This document shows positions 48,601 through 56,827 of a DNA stretch of 64,000 bases, piece after piece. Position 1 is the stretch's first letter, and the number at the start of each line of letters is the position of its first letter. Below the pieces are notes generated by a model that made no database searches, was not told where the DNA came from, and saw nothing but the letters and a program-made list of their open reading frames with translations. The position numbers and the translations under genes are program-made. Source of the DNA: JBFWMG01 sp050251715. Lineage in GTDB: Bacteria > Desulfobacterota > Desulfovibrionia > Desulfovibrionales > Desulfovibrionaceae. Location: NCBI GenBank assembly GCA_050251715.1, contig JBFWMG010000001.1, positions 186,001 to 250,000 of the forward strand. Reading direction: 5' to 3'.

Positions 48601-49668
48601 GTCGTCGATGTCCACGGCAAAGCGCGCCGAACCGCCCAGCGTGGCCAGCAGCGTGTCCACGGCGGACAGGCCGGACCGGGTGGACGACTCGGCATCCGCC
48701 GCAGCCACCAGATGGGGTGGTGGCGTGCGTGTCAGGCCGCCCTGGCTCAACTGGGCCGTGCCGTGGTAGGCCATGGCGCGCTGGAAGAGCCGTTCCCCCG
48801 CGCCGCTGCCGGACAGGGTGCCCTGCAACGTGCCTGTCGTGCCCATGTCCAGGTCGTGGAAGGAGAACACGGCGTTGTCCAGGGACATGGTCTCGTCCAC
48901 CGGATTGAACATGGCCGTGCCGTGCAGGCGGCAGGGCATGATGCTGCCCAAAAAAGGCAGCGTGCCGCGCAGATCCATGCGGGTGTCGTCGAAATGGAAG
49001 GCAAAGGGCGACAGGGAGAGGTGCCCCGTGCCCTGGAATGTGGCGTCAGCGGCAATGGGCGGGTCGGCGTTGCGAAAGGCGAAGGAGAGGGTGAACGGAA
49101 AATGCGGGCCGGGCGACGCCTCAAGCTCTATGCCCGTAAAGGAGAGGAAGACGTCGTCCTCCTTGTCGTCCAGCACCACCGCGCCGTTGCGCACGATGAG
49201 GCTGTTGAGGGTGATGGCGTCGACCGTGAACCATTCCGTCTCGGCGGCCTGGACCGTGGGGGAGGGCGTTGCGGGAGCGTCGTCGCCCCAGCGCAGGCCG
49301 TCCCAGTTCGCCGTGCCGTTGGTGTTGTATTGCAGGAAAAGTTGGGGCGAGCGCAAAAAGACCCGGTCCATGATGATCTTGCGCGACAGGAGCGGCCACA
49401 GGCGCACCCTTGCGGCCACGGATGCCGCCTGGAGCAAGGGGGTGTCGTCACCCGGCGCGCCCTCGATGCGCACGCCCTTAAGATGCAGGCCCAGCCAGGG
49501 ATAAAAGGACATGCGCACCGGCCCCTGGATGGATACCGCGCGACCGGTGCGTGCGGCCACATACGCCGCGATGTCGTCCCGGTAGTCGTCCGGGTTGAAC
49601 AGCGCGTATACGAGGGCCAGCGCCGTTGCCAGCACGAGCATTGCAAGGCCTGCCGCCAGGGCGGTCAT
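45679..49668 (-). CDS. Large AsmA-family membrane protein
   Basis: A 1329-residue protein. One N-terminal transmembrane helix (TALAAGLAMLVLATALALVY) is followed by the AsmA signature YRDDIAAYVAARTGRAVSIQG and YPWLGLHLKGVRI, then a very long beta-rich periplasmic region. The AsmA C-terminal domain is at the end (GTFTLRNGTITNDDFDLQG, FHGTFSDPHVTM). AsmA-like proteins are bridge-like carriers that help move lipids between inner and outer membrane. It is longer than E. coli AsmA (617 aa) and closer to YhdP/TamB in size. It is monocistronic, and the 3' end abuts the inverted repeat. Confidence 0.88.
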   Translation of the reverse strand: MTALAAGLAMLVLATALALVYALFNPDDYRDDIAAYVAARTGRAVSIQGPVRMSFYPWLGLHLKGVRIEGAPGDDTPLLQAASVAARVRLWPLLSRKIIMDRVFLRSPQLFLQYNTNGTANWDGLRWGDDAPATPSPTVQAAETEWFTVDAITLNSLIVRNGAVVLDDKEDDVFLSFTGIELEASPGPHFPFTLSFAFRNADPPIAADATFQGTGHLSLSPFAFHFDDTRMDLRGTLPFLGSIMPCRLHGTAMFNPVDETMSLDNAVFSFHDLDMGTTGTLQGTLSGSGAGERLFQRAMAYHGTAQLSQGGLTRTPPPHLVAAADAESSTRSGLSAVDTLLATLGGSARFAVDIDDLRLDKVEATAPEVLAAPVTGNAAVLDFSAPVLHVTAATPFLDCDLLAPPQPDAATAPGSPLAWLMPQEVEGWLDTLDVNATLSVARATGRTFTAKDARVRLGHRANGGGHHLEADLSAQTLTRAGTPVVDDLSLILWRDTPQADAFFRTPLLQVRGNATRCDLGPMLPPAAALAPSAPTAPSANARPETVLLPPWLHPDGIRAALGGLAVNATLAAAQVASPALSLEKTRLDLLHQGQGETGILAIDAHAASPATAKGAFADTVLFTLRQDTRPGSGPTRMEAEVQAQTGRVAATASLRWRDDGATDAKAKCALRRANVARLARTAPFTLPPGWLRHATGRATGDISLAASGATMAELAPHLSLQANLALAELDVPVRDLTGNATAASPAATTPDPALFAFTNAAVHVALRGAPPSGPSQGKDAARPALSTGAALPVPYAALCTLSLSRPDAQLSSGPSAGQDVPPPSLAVSLQGQTTIDAVGLSLLNVDKGIARLRYQGPSSLLGIAANTLQGPRALPMDIEIQTHPTYAAAEGTLDLDDTTLRAFGALARGSARLTGLPGTPNVQASIAVPSFVPRAVLRAMGVSLPDMAAASALQQGAFHAMIDMDATSLRINDILLDVDRSKFRGSVAMRDFAAPAWTVRMSGTSLNADNYLPPKTSPTGAGSMPWPSQLAVGPDGRPLAQPWDIEPLRNLRLTGRLQLDKLTLFHLDYENVDATVAARDGDIAVRPLNASHYDGAVSGEIHLFADKTLACRSSLHAAGFQVEPSMRHFFDSEDLVGGTGDVAWTLASQGLSWGEHAASLSGDASLTITDGYYKVFGKGGPTSSSAPQTSAQTGGDADEQAAPQNSPRTQFRSATGTFTLRNGTITNDDFDLQGLLVAAKGSGNASLVSKEFDYTLLMQMTGLPTFPIRFHGTFSDPHVTMRGGQIITDTVGRVGTSVFDLIKGVITTPFKLMERVIQLPDGEPQSPAP

Positions 49669-49833
49669 ACGTATGATTCGGACAAGGCGCAGGGGGGCAT
49701 CCTCGCGTTGGGGTACGTGGTGGTTGGGGCGTGCCGGAGCCGTTGCCGGGATTGTACATGCAACTCGATTTTTGACAAGGCCGGGCGGGAGGTTGCGCCC
49801 ATGTTGGATCAGTCGTCCGATGGGCCCGGATGG

Positions 49834-50820
49834 TTACTCCACCACGGCGGTGGCAACGGCGTGGGCCACCGCCACGGGCACGCCATCCACCATGCGCGTA
49901 AGGGTGTAGCTGCCGGTGTACGTGCCCACGGGCCAGCGGCCTGTGCGCAGCCGTTTGCCCACGTAGTGCATGCGCTGGGCCTGATGCTTGGCCAGCGGCG
50001 CGCTGTACCGGGCCAGCTCCCTGCCGTCCGGCGTGGTGATGGCGAGCATTTCCACGTCGCCCGCGCGCACGCCGAACGCCGAGGCCCAGAAGACCAGCGC
50101 CCGGCTGTCCGAGGCGAGCCGCGTTTCCGGTTGCCTGCCGACGCGCACGGCGTTCAGTCCCGCCGGAGAGGCGGCGAATCCGTGGCCCAGCACGCCGCTG
50201 GGCAGGTAGACCAGTGTTTGCCGGGTCGCCTCGTCCCACAACGGATGCCGCTCGCCCCCGCAGCCAGAGGCGGCGCGCACGCCCACAAACGGATCCAGGG
50301 CCATGCCGTGGTAGCGCACCACCAGCTCCACATGGGGAAATTCCGTCATGCCGGACAGCCCCACCAGGCCGATCTGTTGGCCCTTGGCCACGCTGTCGCC
50401 GGGTTTGACCGCCACGCTGCCTTGGCGCAGGTGGCTGTACTGTGTCGACCATCCGTCGCCGTGGTCCACGATGACCGAGTTGCCCGCGCCGCGTCCATTG
50501 ACCGTATCCAGCCCCGCCTGGCGCACGTTCACGTCCGGCATCCCGTCGCGGGTGCGCAGCACCACGCCGTCCGTCGCCGCCAGCACGGGCACGCCCCGGT
50601 CCATCATGTCCCTGGGGATGCGGAAGTCGGTGCCGATGTGGCCGTCGTAGGTAAGCGAGCCGCAGGTGTAGTCCGCGGCGTCCTTGCCCGGATCGGCGTC
50701 GAAATGGTTCTGTACAAAGCAGTCCGGGCCGATGGTGCAGGCAAGCGGCAGGGCCAGCTCAAAGGCCTGGGCGGTGGAGGCCCAGCACAGGAATGCGATG
50801 AGAATGCACAGGCGTTTCAT
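49834..50820 (-). CDS. Secreted M23-family (LytM) peptidase
   Basis: A 328-residue protein from ATG 50820. Its signal peptide (KRLCILIAFLCWASTAQAF) ends at AQA. The M23 domain has the zinc ligands in YDGHIGTDFR, the HGDGWSTQYSHL segment, and FPHVELVVRY (normally HxH; here the first His is HVE). The C-terminal 110 residues form a beta-rich region of unknown role. Zinc peptidases of this type cut peptidoglycan cross-bridges, or act as degenerate activators of amidases. The HVE form hints that the metal site may be altered, so catalytic activity is uncertain. Confidence 0.85.
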   Translation of the reverse strand: MKRLCILIAFLCWASTAQAFELALPLACTIGPDCFVQNHFDADPGKDAADYTCGSLTYDGHIGTDFRIPRDMMDRGVPVLAATDGVVLRTRDGMPDVNVRQAGLDTVNGRGAGNSVIVDHGDGWSTQYSHLRQGSVAVKPGDSVAKGQQIGLVGLSGMTEFPHVELVVRYHGMALDPFVGVRAASGCGGERHPLWDEATRQTLVYLPSGVLGHGFAASPAGLNAVRVGRQPETRLASDSRALVFWASAFGVRAGDVEMLAITTPDGRELARYSAPLAKHQAQRMHYVGKRLRTGRWPVGTYTGSYTLTRMVDGVPVAVAHAVATAVVE

Positions 50821-50978
50821 GGTAGTGGCCGTTCGTCGGGATGCGGGGGCGGCGTGGTTGCCGCGCCAATGGAGGCGAGAATACCAGGAAACGGCCCTGG
50901 ATGCCAGTGGGGCGTTGCCACATGCCGCCGGGGCAAGGTACACTCCGCCACCATGCACCGTGCCGCCAAGGAGGTCAC

Positions 50979-51758
50979 ATGCGATGCCAGTTCGTGGGCG
51001 TGGGCGAGGCGTTTGACGACGGCCTGCCCAATTGCGCCGTTCATGTGGAGGCCTTTTGCCAGGGCGGGCGCCGCACCGCGCTGCTCGACTGCGGGTTTAC
51101 CGCCCCGTTCGCCTACTGGCGGCTCGTGGCCGATCCGCTCGACCTCGATCTGCTCTGGATTTCCCATTGCCACGGCGACCATTTTTTCGGCGTGCCCGCG
51201 CTGCTGTTGCGGTTTTGGGAGGAGGGGCGCGTCAAGCCCCTGGTCGTGGCCGGTCAACCCGGGGTGGGCCACATCGTCACCCAGGCCATGGACCTGGCCT
51301 ACCCCAATCTGCGCCCGCGCTTCGCCTACCCCATCGAATTCGTGGAAATCGCGCCTGGCGACACCGTCGGCGTGGCCGGGTTCACCCTGGCCTGCGCCCT
51401 GTCCGACCACCCCTGCGCCAACGCCTCCCTGCGTCTCACGGACGGCCTGTCCACCCTCTTCTACAGCGGCGATGGCCGCCCCACGCCCGCCACGCAAACA
51501 TTGGCCCAGGGCGCGGACCTCGTGATCCATGAATCCTTTTCGCTGGAAGAGGACACGCCGGGCCACGGCACGGTGCCGGGCAGCATCGCCTTTGCCCGCG
51601 CGGCGGGCGCGCCGCTGCTGGCGCTGGTGCATCTGCGCCGCGACGTGCGCCGCGACCGGGGCGATGCGGTGCGCGGCCTCATGCGACAGGCGTCCGAGGC
51701 GGGCGACCTGAGCGTGCTGCTGCCCGAACCGGGCGATCTGCTGGAATTGAAGCCCTGA
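50979..51758 (+). CDS. Metallo-beta-lactamase-fold hydrolase (RNase Z-like)
   Basis: A 259-residue MBL-fold protein with the HxHxDH motif as SHCHGDHFFG near residue 67. Later metal ligands lie in LSDHPCANASLRL, YSGDGRPTP and ALVHLRRDV. The family member is of the RNase Z/ElaC-like short type, but without the exosite arm of RNase Z. AAGGAGGTCAC places the start at ATG 50979, not the upstream in-frame ATGs. Substrate not assignable. It is divergent from the M23 peptidase and convergent with the ThiF-like gene. Confidence 0.85.
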   Translation: MRCQFVGVGEAFDDGLPNCAVHVEAFCQGGRRTALLDCGFTAPFAYWRLVADPLDLDLLWISHCHGDHFFGVPALLLRFWEEGRVKPLVVAGQPGVGHIVTQAMDLAYPNLRPRFAYPIEFVEIAPGDTVGVAGFTLACALSDHPCANASLRLTDGLSTLFYSGDGRPTPATQTLAQGADLVIHESFSLEEDTPGHGTVPGSIAFARAAGAPLLALVHLRRDVRRDRGDAVRGLMRQASEAGDLSVLLPEPGDLLELKP

Positions 51759-51795
51759 CGGGCGTGGCGGAGCCGTTTGAGGATGGCGGGCCGTT

Positions 51796-52635
51796 TCACC
51801 ACGCCACGGGCGTGAACGTGTTGTCGGCCAGGTCGAAGAGGAGCGCCGCGCCCGTGGTGGCGCGGCCCGTGAGCACGTTGGCCGCGTGGCCGCACAGGAT
51901 GCCCGCCGCCGTGACCACGCCGGGGGCGGGGCAGCCCAGCGCGTCTTCCGCGCCGCCGCCCGATCCCAGAAACTGCGCCGGGCCGGGTTCGCCGGGAAAG
52001 ACCGTGGCCACGATGCCTGAAAAACCCGCCACCGCCGCCGTGACCAGCGGCTTGCCCGCCGCTGCCGCCGCCTCCTGCAAGGCGCGGCGGTCCGCAAGGC
52101 CGCCCAGGGCGTCCACCACAAGGTCCGCCTCGGCGGCCAGCGCAACGAACGCCGCCGCATCCAGCGCCGCGTGCAGCACCGTCACGTCCACGGACTCGTT
52201 GACCGCCAGGGCGTGGTCCAGGGCCGCCTGCGCCTTGGGCTGGCTCAGCCCGGCCTGCGTGGACAGCAACTGCCGGTTCAGGTTGCTCGCCTCGAACACG
52301 TCGCCGTCCGCCGCCGTGATGCGGCCCACGCCCATGCGGCACAGCATGTCCAGCACGTGGCCGCCCAGGCCGCCCAGGCCCACCAGCAACACGCGTGCTT
52401 CCAGCAAACGCGCCTGGTCGGCCAGCGATACGCTGTCCAGGTTGCGCACGTAGCGTTCGACCACCACGCCCGTGCGGCAGGCGGCGGCCTCCACCTCGCG
52501 CGGCGGCAGGTCCGTCTCCTCGGCCAGGGCGCGCACCGCGTCCAGCCCCAGGCTGGCGTAGGGTGCGCCGTCGGGGCGGCGGCGCGGCTCGGCCAGGGCG
52601 CGGACGCGGTCCGCAAGCTCCGGCGCGGGCGCCAT
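51796..52635 (-). CDS. MoeB/ThiF/HesA-family adenylyltransferase
   Basis: A 279-residue E1-like enzyme. The ATP loop is VLLVGLGGLGGHVLDML, followed by ITAADGDVFEASNLNRQLL (Asp and Arg-x-Gln signature) and DLVVDALGG. There is no CxxC zinc pair, which places it nearer the HesA/short ThiF type. It adenylates the C-terminal Gly of a ubiquitin-like sulfur carrier, here surely the MoaD/ThiS protein encoded immediately upstream (TAATG overlap). The product serves molybdopterin or tungstopterin synthesis, supported by the aldehyde oxidoreductase in the same cluster. Confidence 0.88.
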   Translation of the reverse strand: MAPAPELADRVRALAEPRRRPDGAPYASLGLDAVRALAEETDLPPREVEAAACRTGVVVERYVRNLDSVSLADQARLLEARVLLVGLGGLGGHVLDMLCRMGVGRITAADGDVFEASNLNRQLLSTQAGLSQPKAQAALDHALAVNESVDVTVLHAALDAAAFVALAAEADLVVDALGGLADRRALQEAAAAAGKPLVTAAVAGFSGIVATVFPGEPGPAQFLGSGGGAEDALGCPAPGVVTAAGILCGHAANVLTGRATTGAALLFDLADNTFTPVAW

Positions 52636-52862
52636 TAGCCGCCTCCCACGGCCGGGAACAGCCCCAGCCGGTCGCCGTCGGCCAGCACCTTGTCGTCCGG
52701 CGCGTGCACGCTGTTCACAAAGATGATGGCCACGTCCTCGCGGTCGATGCCCAGGCGCGCGATGACCCTGGCCACGGTCTCGCCGGGCTGCACCGGAAAG
52801 CTGGCCGCGTCCTTGGGCTGGAACTTGTCCAGCGTGGCGAAGCACTTGAGGGATATGTTCAT
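52635..52862 (-). CDS. MoaD/ThiS-type ubiquitin-like sulfur carrier
   Basis: A 75-residue beta-grasp protein (NISLKCFATLDKFQPKD, LADGDRLGLFPAV) ending in Gly-Gly-Gly, where the last Gly is activated as adenylate and then thiocarboxylate. It overlaps both neighbours (ATGA with the Fe-S gene before it and TAATG with the ThiF gene after it), so translation is coupled. A MoaD-like role in making the dithiolene pterin of the nearby oxidoreductase is likely; ThiS-like function is not excluded. Confidence 0.88.
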   Translation of the reverse strand: MNISLKCFATLDKFQPKDAASFPVQPGETVARVIARLGIDREDVAIIFVNSVHAPDDKVLADGDRLGLFPAVGGG

Positions 52863-53590
52863 GATGCCGCCTTGTTCCTTGTTTTTCGCCTGCCCCAGGG
52901 GCACACGGCCACGCACACGCCGCAGATGCCACCCGCTATGTGCGGCAGCTCGGCGAAATCCTTTTTCACCTTGGTCACGCAGCGGTCGAAATGCAGCGCC
53001 TCGTCGCGGCTGGCGTAGTGCCAGTCCGTGTTCACGTTGCGGATGGCCCGGGCCGGGCAGGCGTCGGCGCAGGCCGTGCACGAACCGCACCGGTTTTTCA
53101 GCCGCTTGTCCGGCGCAAGCGCCATGTCCGTGAGCACGGTGACCAGCCGGATGCGCGGGCCGTGCGTGGGATGGATGGTGAGCAGGCTCTTGCCCTGCCA
53201 GCCCATGCCCGCTGCCACGGCCACGGCCTTGTGGGAAATGTAGGAACGCAGTGCGTCCTGGTCAAGTATCTGGCTGGCGGGCAGCGGCATGGCGCGCGCG
53301 CCGTGCCGCTCCAGCAGCATGGCCGTGCGCAGGGCCACGTCGTCCAGCAGGGTGTTGGCCACCGCGTAGTGGCGGGAATAGGCCGGGGTGGGCTGGTCCA
53401 CGATGGCGTCCATCACCCCGTCGGCCAGGCGCACGGCAATGCTCACGGCGCGGGCGTAGCCGTCCAGCAGGTCGGGCGGCGATGTCTCGATGCCGCGCAA
53501 CAGCGCCAGATCGGCCACGCGCAGGTCGGCCGCGCCCCAGTCTTGGGCGTGCTTGCGCAACGTTTTAGTGTCCAATGAACCAGTGCTCAT
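52859..53590 (-). CDS. 4Fe-4S double-cluster protein, epoxyqueuosine-reductase-like
   Basis: A 243-residue protein of the QueG-like family. The C-terminal half carries two ferredoxin motifs, CGSCTACADACPARAI and CGVCVAVCPWG, and an intermediate Cys (HFDRCVTK). A middle segment GMGWQGKSLLTIHPTHGPRI matches the QueG family. It is about 135 residues shorter than E. coli QueG. Such short versions are often found with molybdenum/tungsten or corrinoid genes and probably are electron-transfer partners. ATG 53590 is six bases after GGAGG. It overlaps the MoaD gene, so it belongs to the cofactor operon. Confidence 0.8.
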   Translation of the reverse strand: MSTGSLDTKTLRKHAQDWGAADLRVADLALLRGIETSPPDLLDGYARAVSIAVRLADGVMDAIVDQPTPAYSRHYAVANTLLDDVALRTAMLLERHGARAMPLPASQILDQDALRSYISHKAVAVAAGMGWQGKSLLTIHPTHGPRIRLVTVLTDMALAPDKRLKNRCGSCTACADACPARAIRNVNTDWHYASRDEALHFDRCVTKVKKDFAELPHIAGGICGVCVAVCPWGRRKTRNKAAS

Positions 53591-53717
53591 GGGCATCCTC
53601 CACCGCCAATGTACGGGCGGCCGGGCGTGTTGGCAAGACGGGGCGGGCCACGCCGCGCCGGTGCGCGGCTGGGGCAAGGGCGGCTGGCGAAAACAGGTTG
53701 GCGGGGCGCGGGGCGGA

Positions 53718-54332
53718 TCAGGCCGCGCTGACGCGCAGCAGGCATTCGGTCCATGCGGCGGGAATGGCGTCGCCGGGCCGGGCGGGCAGGGGAAGGGGCG
53801 AGCCGTCGCGCACCGCGTCCGCGCCGCGCAACTCGTCGCCCAGGCGGTTCATGATGTCCCGCGCCGCGTCGGCGGGAACCAGCACGCCGCGTGCGAGCAT
53901 CTCGCCACCCAGGTCGTCGATGATGAGGTTGAAGCATTTCAGGTACACCACGCCGTCCACTTGGCCGGATTCGGGGCAGTCGCCGCCGGGGCAGCTGATG
54001 CCCGCGCGGAACGCGGCAATGGCCCCGGCGCGGCGCATGGTCGCGCCCACCAGGCCGGGCATGGCCGCGGACAGGGCCAGGGTGGAGTGGTCGAGCACCA
54101 CCGAGGCGTCCAAATCGTCCACGGGCTTGGAGTCGAGAAAAAGGGTCTGGATGCGCTCTTCCACATAGTCCGGGGCAAGGCCCATCTGGTCCACCAGCAG
54201 CGCGCGCACGCTCACGCCCGTGGTGCAGGGGACGATGACGCCCTGTTGCAGCAGATGGCGGAACGCGGCGGCCACGGGGGCGGCCACGGTCAGGTCGAGG
54301 CTGTGCGGTGCGGGGCGGTGCGGGGTGTCCAT
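53718..54332 (-). CDS. Unknown protein of the aldehyde oxidoreductase cluster, 204 aa
   Basis: A 204-residue protein with no recognised domain. Features are QQGVIVPCTTGVSVRALLVD near residue 30, Cys-rich ISCPGGDCPESGQ near 115 and VYLKCFNLIIDDLGGEMLA. Start and stop are well defined between the AOR terminator and the QueG-like gene, 127 bp apart. The first half looks alpha/beta and the C-terminal region helical. By position it is a candidate for a carrier or assembly factor for AOR or its cofactor; that is inference. Confidence 0.7.
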   Translation of the reverse strand: MDTPHRPAPHSLDLTVAAPVAAAFRHLLQQGVIVPCTTGVSVRALLVDQMGLAPDYVEERIQTLFLDSKPVDDLDASVVLDHSTLALSAAMPGLVGATMRRAGAIAAFRAGISCPGGDCPESGQVDGVVYLKCFNLIIDDLGGEMLARGVLVPADAARDIMNRLGDELRGADAVRDGSPLPLPARPGDAIPAAWTECLLRVSAA

Positions 54333-54342
54333 GTTGGTTCCG

Positions 54343-54378
54343 AAAAAAAAGCGGGGTCCGCCCGAGGACGGACCCCGC
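54343..54378 (-). terminator. Terminator or attenuator downstream of the AOR gene
   Basis: Stem GCGGGGTCCG/CGGACCCCGC (54351-54360 and 54369-54378) with an eight-nt U-tract in the leftward direction (54343-54350). It sits 12 bp after the AOR stop and 10 bp before the start of the next gene. It probably allows only partial read-through into the cofactor genes. Confidence 0.85.
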
Positions 54379-54389
54379 GTGCAGGCATG

Positions 54390-56126
54390 CTAGAAGTTGA
54401 AGACCTGGTCGAGGTCCGCGTCCGCCACGTCGAACACGACGTTGTGCGGGGCTACCTTCTCGCGGGAGAAGTAGCGGGGCAGGCGGTCGTGCTGGGCGGT
54501 GAAGCCCGCGTTGGCGTTGAACTCACGCTCGTTCTTCAGGATGGACTTGCCGTATTCCACCACGGCGGCCCCGTCCAGCTCCCAGCCGTAGAAGGCGTTG
54601 AGCAGGTCGATGAGCGCCTGGAAGGTTTCGGGCTGGTCGAGCACCGCAAAGGCCACGAACAGGCACATGCCGGTGGCGTCCACGGCGGCGGTGGCGATTT
54701 GCAGGTTGCGGGACAGTTCCACCTGGCCCTCGGGCTTGAGGGGATCCACGTCGCCGCCCACCTTGAGGATGTTGGTGGCGATGCAGTAGCCGGCGGTGTG
54801 GTCCGCGCCCATGGGGGTGGTGGCGTAGGTCACGCCAATGCCCTTGACCGCGCGCGGGTCGTAGGCGGGCATGGCCTGGTTCTTGACCACCGGGGCGCGC
54901 TCGATGCCGAACGCCTTGGCCGCGGCGGCGGTGCCGGCACCCAGGATGCGGCCCATGGGCGTGCCCTTGCCCACTTCATGCACCAGATTGATGGCGCCTT
55001 CGCCGTCGCCAAAGGGAATGACGCCCGCTTCCATGGCCACGGCGATGGTCGCGCCCATTTCAATGGTGTCCAGGCCGTAGTCGTCGTCCAGGCGGTCGAG
55101 CATGGCCACGGTGTCCAGGTCGGAGATGCCGCAGTTGCCGCCGTGCGCCCACACGGTTTCATATTCGGGCTGCTTGGTCAGGTAGTTGCCGTCCGGGCCG
55201 TGGTACACGCCGGAGCACTGGATGACGCAGCCGCGATGGCAGCCGTGGGTGGGGTTGCCGCCGCGCTTGGTCTCCAGTTCGGCCTGCAGTTCGCCGGACA
55301 GGTTGGACGCCTTGTCCCACTGGCCGGTGGAGAAGTTGCGGGTGGGATAGGCGCCCGCCTCGTTGATGACGTTGGTCAGCACGTTGGTGCCGTAGGCGGG
55401 CAGGCCCTGGCCGGTGACCGGGTGCTTTTTCAGGCCATCCACCCACGCCTTGTTGGCGGCCTTGAACGCCTCGGCGTTGGCGGGCTGGCGCAGCTTGGCG
55501 CCGGTGCCGTCCAGCAGGATGGCCTTGACGCCCTTGGTGGCCATGACCGCGCCCACGCCGCCGCGGCCCGCGTGGCGGGTGGGACGGCCTTCGGGGTCGG
55601 TGACGCAGATGGTGGAGTTGGCCATGCGCATTTCGCCGGCCGTGCCGATGGAGATGAGCGCGCCCTTGGCGATCTCGTCCGCGAACTTGCCGGTCAGCTG
55701 ATAGTTGGTCAGCATCTTCAGGCTGTTGTCTTTTTCGATCTTCACGCCGTCAAGGCTGATGGTGATCTTGTACAGGTCGGTGCCGGAATACGCGCCTTCC
55801 AGCACCACGGCCATGTAGCCGAGCTTGGCCAGCACCTGGGCGGCCTGGCCGCCGGAGTTGGCTTCCTTGATGCCGCCGGTGAGCGGGCTTTTGCAGCCCA
55901 CGGACAGGCGGCCGGACATGGCGGCTGCCGAGCCGGAGAGCAGGCCGGGACAGATAACCAGTTTGTTTTCGGGTCCAAGGGGGTGGCAGTCGGCCGGGAC
56001 TTCCTTGTTGATGATGGCCGAGGTCAGGCCTCGTCCACCCAGGCCGGCGTATGCGCCAAGCGGTTCGGTCGTGGCCTTGGGGCCGCCTGCGGCGCCCATG
56101 TCGATGCGAAGAATTTTGCTGTCCAT
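54390..56126 (-). CDS. aor: Aldehyde:ferredoxin oxidoreductase (tungsten pterin enzyme)
   Basis: A 578-residue enzyme near the family length (about 600). N-terminal domain motifs are GGRGLTSAIIN, SGRLSVGCKSPLTGGI and STICVTDPEGR. The Fe-S ligand region CHRGCVIQC is near residue 290, and GIGVTYATTPMGADHTAGY near the C-terminus is part of the cofactor site. It oxidises aldehydes to acids with ferredoxin, or runs in reverse. The Cys in GMCLFVAFAV fits the fourth ligand of the cluster. A strong promoter lies upstream (56205-56176). The four genes downstream look like its cofactor and partner genes. Confidence 0.95.
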   Translation of the reverse strand: MDSKILRIDMGAAGGPKATTEPLGAYAGLGGRGLTSAIINKEVPADCHPLGPENKLVICPGLLSGSAAAMSGRLSVGCKSPLTGGIKEANSGGQAAQVLAKLGYMAVVLEGAYSGTDLYKITISLDGVKIEKDNSLKMLTNYQLTGKFADEIAKGALISIGTAGEMRMANSTICVTDPEGRPTRHAGRGGVGAVMATKGVKAILLDGTGAKLRQPANAEAFKAANKAWVDGLKKHPVTGQGLPAYGTNVLTNVINEAGAYPTRNFSTGQWDKASNLSGELQAELETKRGGNPTHGCHRGCVIQCSGVYHGPDGNYLTKQPEYETVWAHGGNCGISDLDTVAMLDRLDDDYGLDTIEMGATIAVAMEAGVIPFGDGEGAINLVHEVGKGTPMGRILGAGTAAAAKAFGIERAPVVKNQAMPAYDPRAVKGIGVTYATTPMGADHTAGYCIATNILKVGGDVDPLKPEGQVELSRNLQIATAAVDATGMCLFVAFAVLDQPETFQALIDLLNAFYGWELDGAAVVEYGKSILKNEREFNANAGFTAQHDRLPRYFSREKVAPHNVVFDVADADLDQVFNF

Positions 56127-56175
56127 ATGATACCTCCCAGCGTTACGTTTCCAACGTTAATTTCTTCTCCAGAAA

Positions 56176-56205
56176 AGTATAGCGCCAAGCAAAAAAGCCT
56201 GTCAA
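56176..56205 (-). promoter_or_regulatory. Promoter of the AOR gene
   Basis: Read leftward: perfect TTGACA at 56205-56200, an 18-bp spacer and TATACT at 56181-56176, then GGGAGG before the ATG at 56126. A repeated AACGT/GTAACG pattern near 56130-56160 and 56211-56217 may be an operator. Confidence 0.65.
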
Positions 56206-56296
56206 AAAAAACCGTTACTTTTTGTCAAAATTATCTCGGGACGAGATTAAAGTGACGAATGGCAACGAAGAATGACAGGTTCGGCGGGGAGGGGAA

Positions 56297-56827
56297 TTAA
56301 CGCCCCAACTTGGCGTTTGGGCAGGATTTGCTCAGGTAGCAGACCGCGCAGCCACCCTTGTAGGGATAGTGCGTAATCATGGCGAATCGGCGTGACAGGG
56401 TGGTGTCGTCGTCCCAGTCGACGCCCGCCTCGCGCATGGCGGCCATGAGGGTGGGGAAGGGTTTGGGCGCGGGGGCGCAGCCGTCGGCCGCCACCTCGGG
56501 CACCAGGTCGCGAATCACTTCCATGAGCATGGCCTGGGCAAGCCCGGTGAGGGCGAAACCGTCGTTGGGCGATTCGTCCCAGGCCTTGTCCACATCCTCT
56601 TCCACGCCTTCTTCCAGCCACACCAGCACGTACTGGTTCTTGGCAATGGCGATGCGCTCCACATGCAGCTTGTCGAGCCACGTTTCCCACGCCTCGGCCA
56701 GCTTGCCGATCGTCTCGCCGTCAAGCTTGTTGCTGTGGTTCATCTGGATGACCAGCTCCATGTCAAAATACGGCGTTACGGAAACGGCCTCAATGGAATA
56801 GTTCTTTTCAAGGATGGGTTCGCTCAC
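56297..56827 (-). CDS. Hypothetical protein with a C-terminal Cys cluster, 176 aa
   Basis: A 176-residue protein, family not recognised. The N-terminal two thirds are alpha/beta (FDMELVIQMNHSNKLDGETI, VLVWLEEGVEEDVDKAWDE). The last 35 residues carry CAPAPKPF, then GGCAVCYLSKSCPN, three Cys that could ligate zinc or Fe-S. It sits just upstream of the AOR promoter on the same strand, with a gap of about 170 bp. Promoter-like sequences (-10 TATACT) in between argue for separate transcription. A link to AOR is possible by position only. Confidence 0.65.
   Translation of the reverse strand: MSEPILEKNYSIEAVSVTPYFDMELVIQMNHSNKLDGETIGKLAEAWETWLDKLHVERIAIAKNQYVLVWLEEGVEEDVDKAWDESPNDGFALTGLAQAMLMEVIRDLVPEVAADGCAPAPKPFPTLMAAMREAGVDWDDDTTLSRRFAMITHYPYKGGCAVCYLSKSCPNAKLGR

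Noticed and set aside
48010..51525. A 1171-codon + strand frame across AsmA-like and M23 genes
   Set aside because: It crosses two convincing minus-strand genes and ends in another frame of the MBL gene. It has no domain.
53490..56255. A 921-codon + strand frame antisense to aldehyde oxidoreductase and its neighbours
   Set aside because: Shadow of the AOR cluster; composition is not protein-like.
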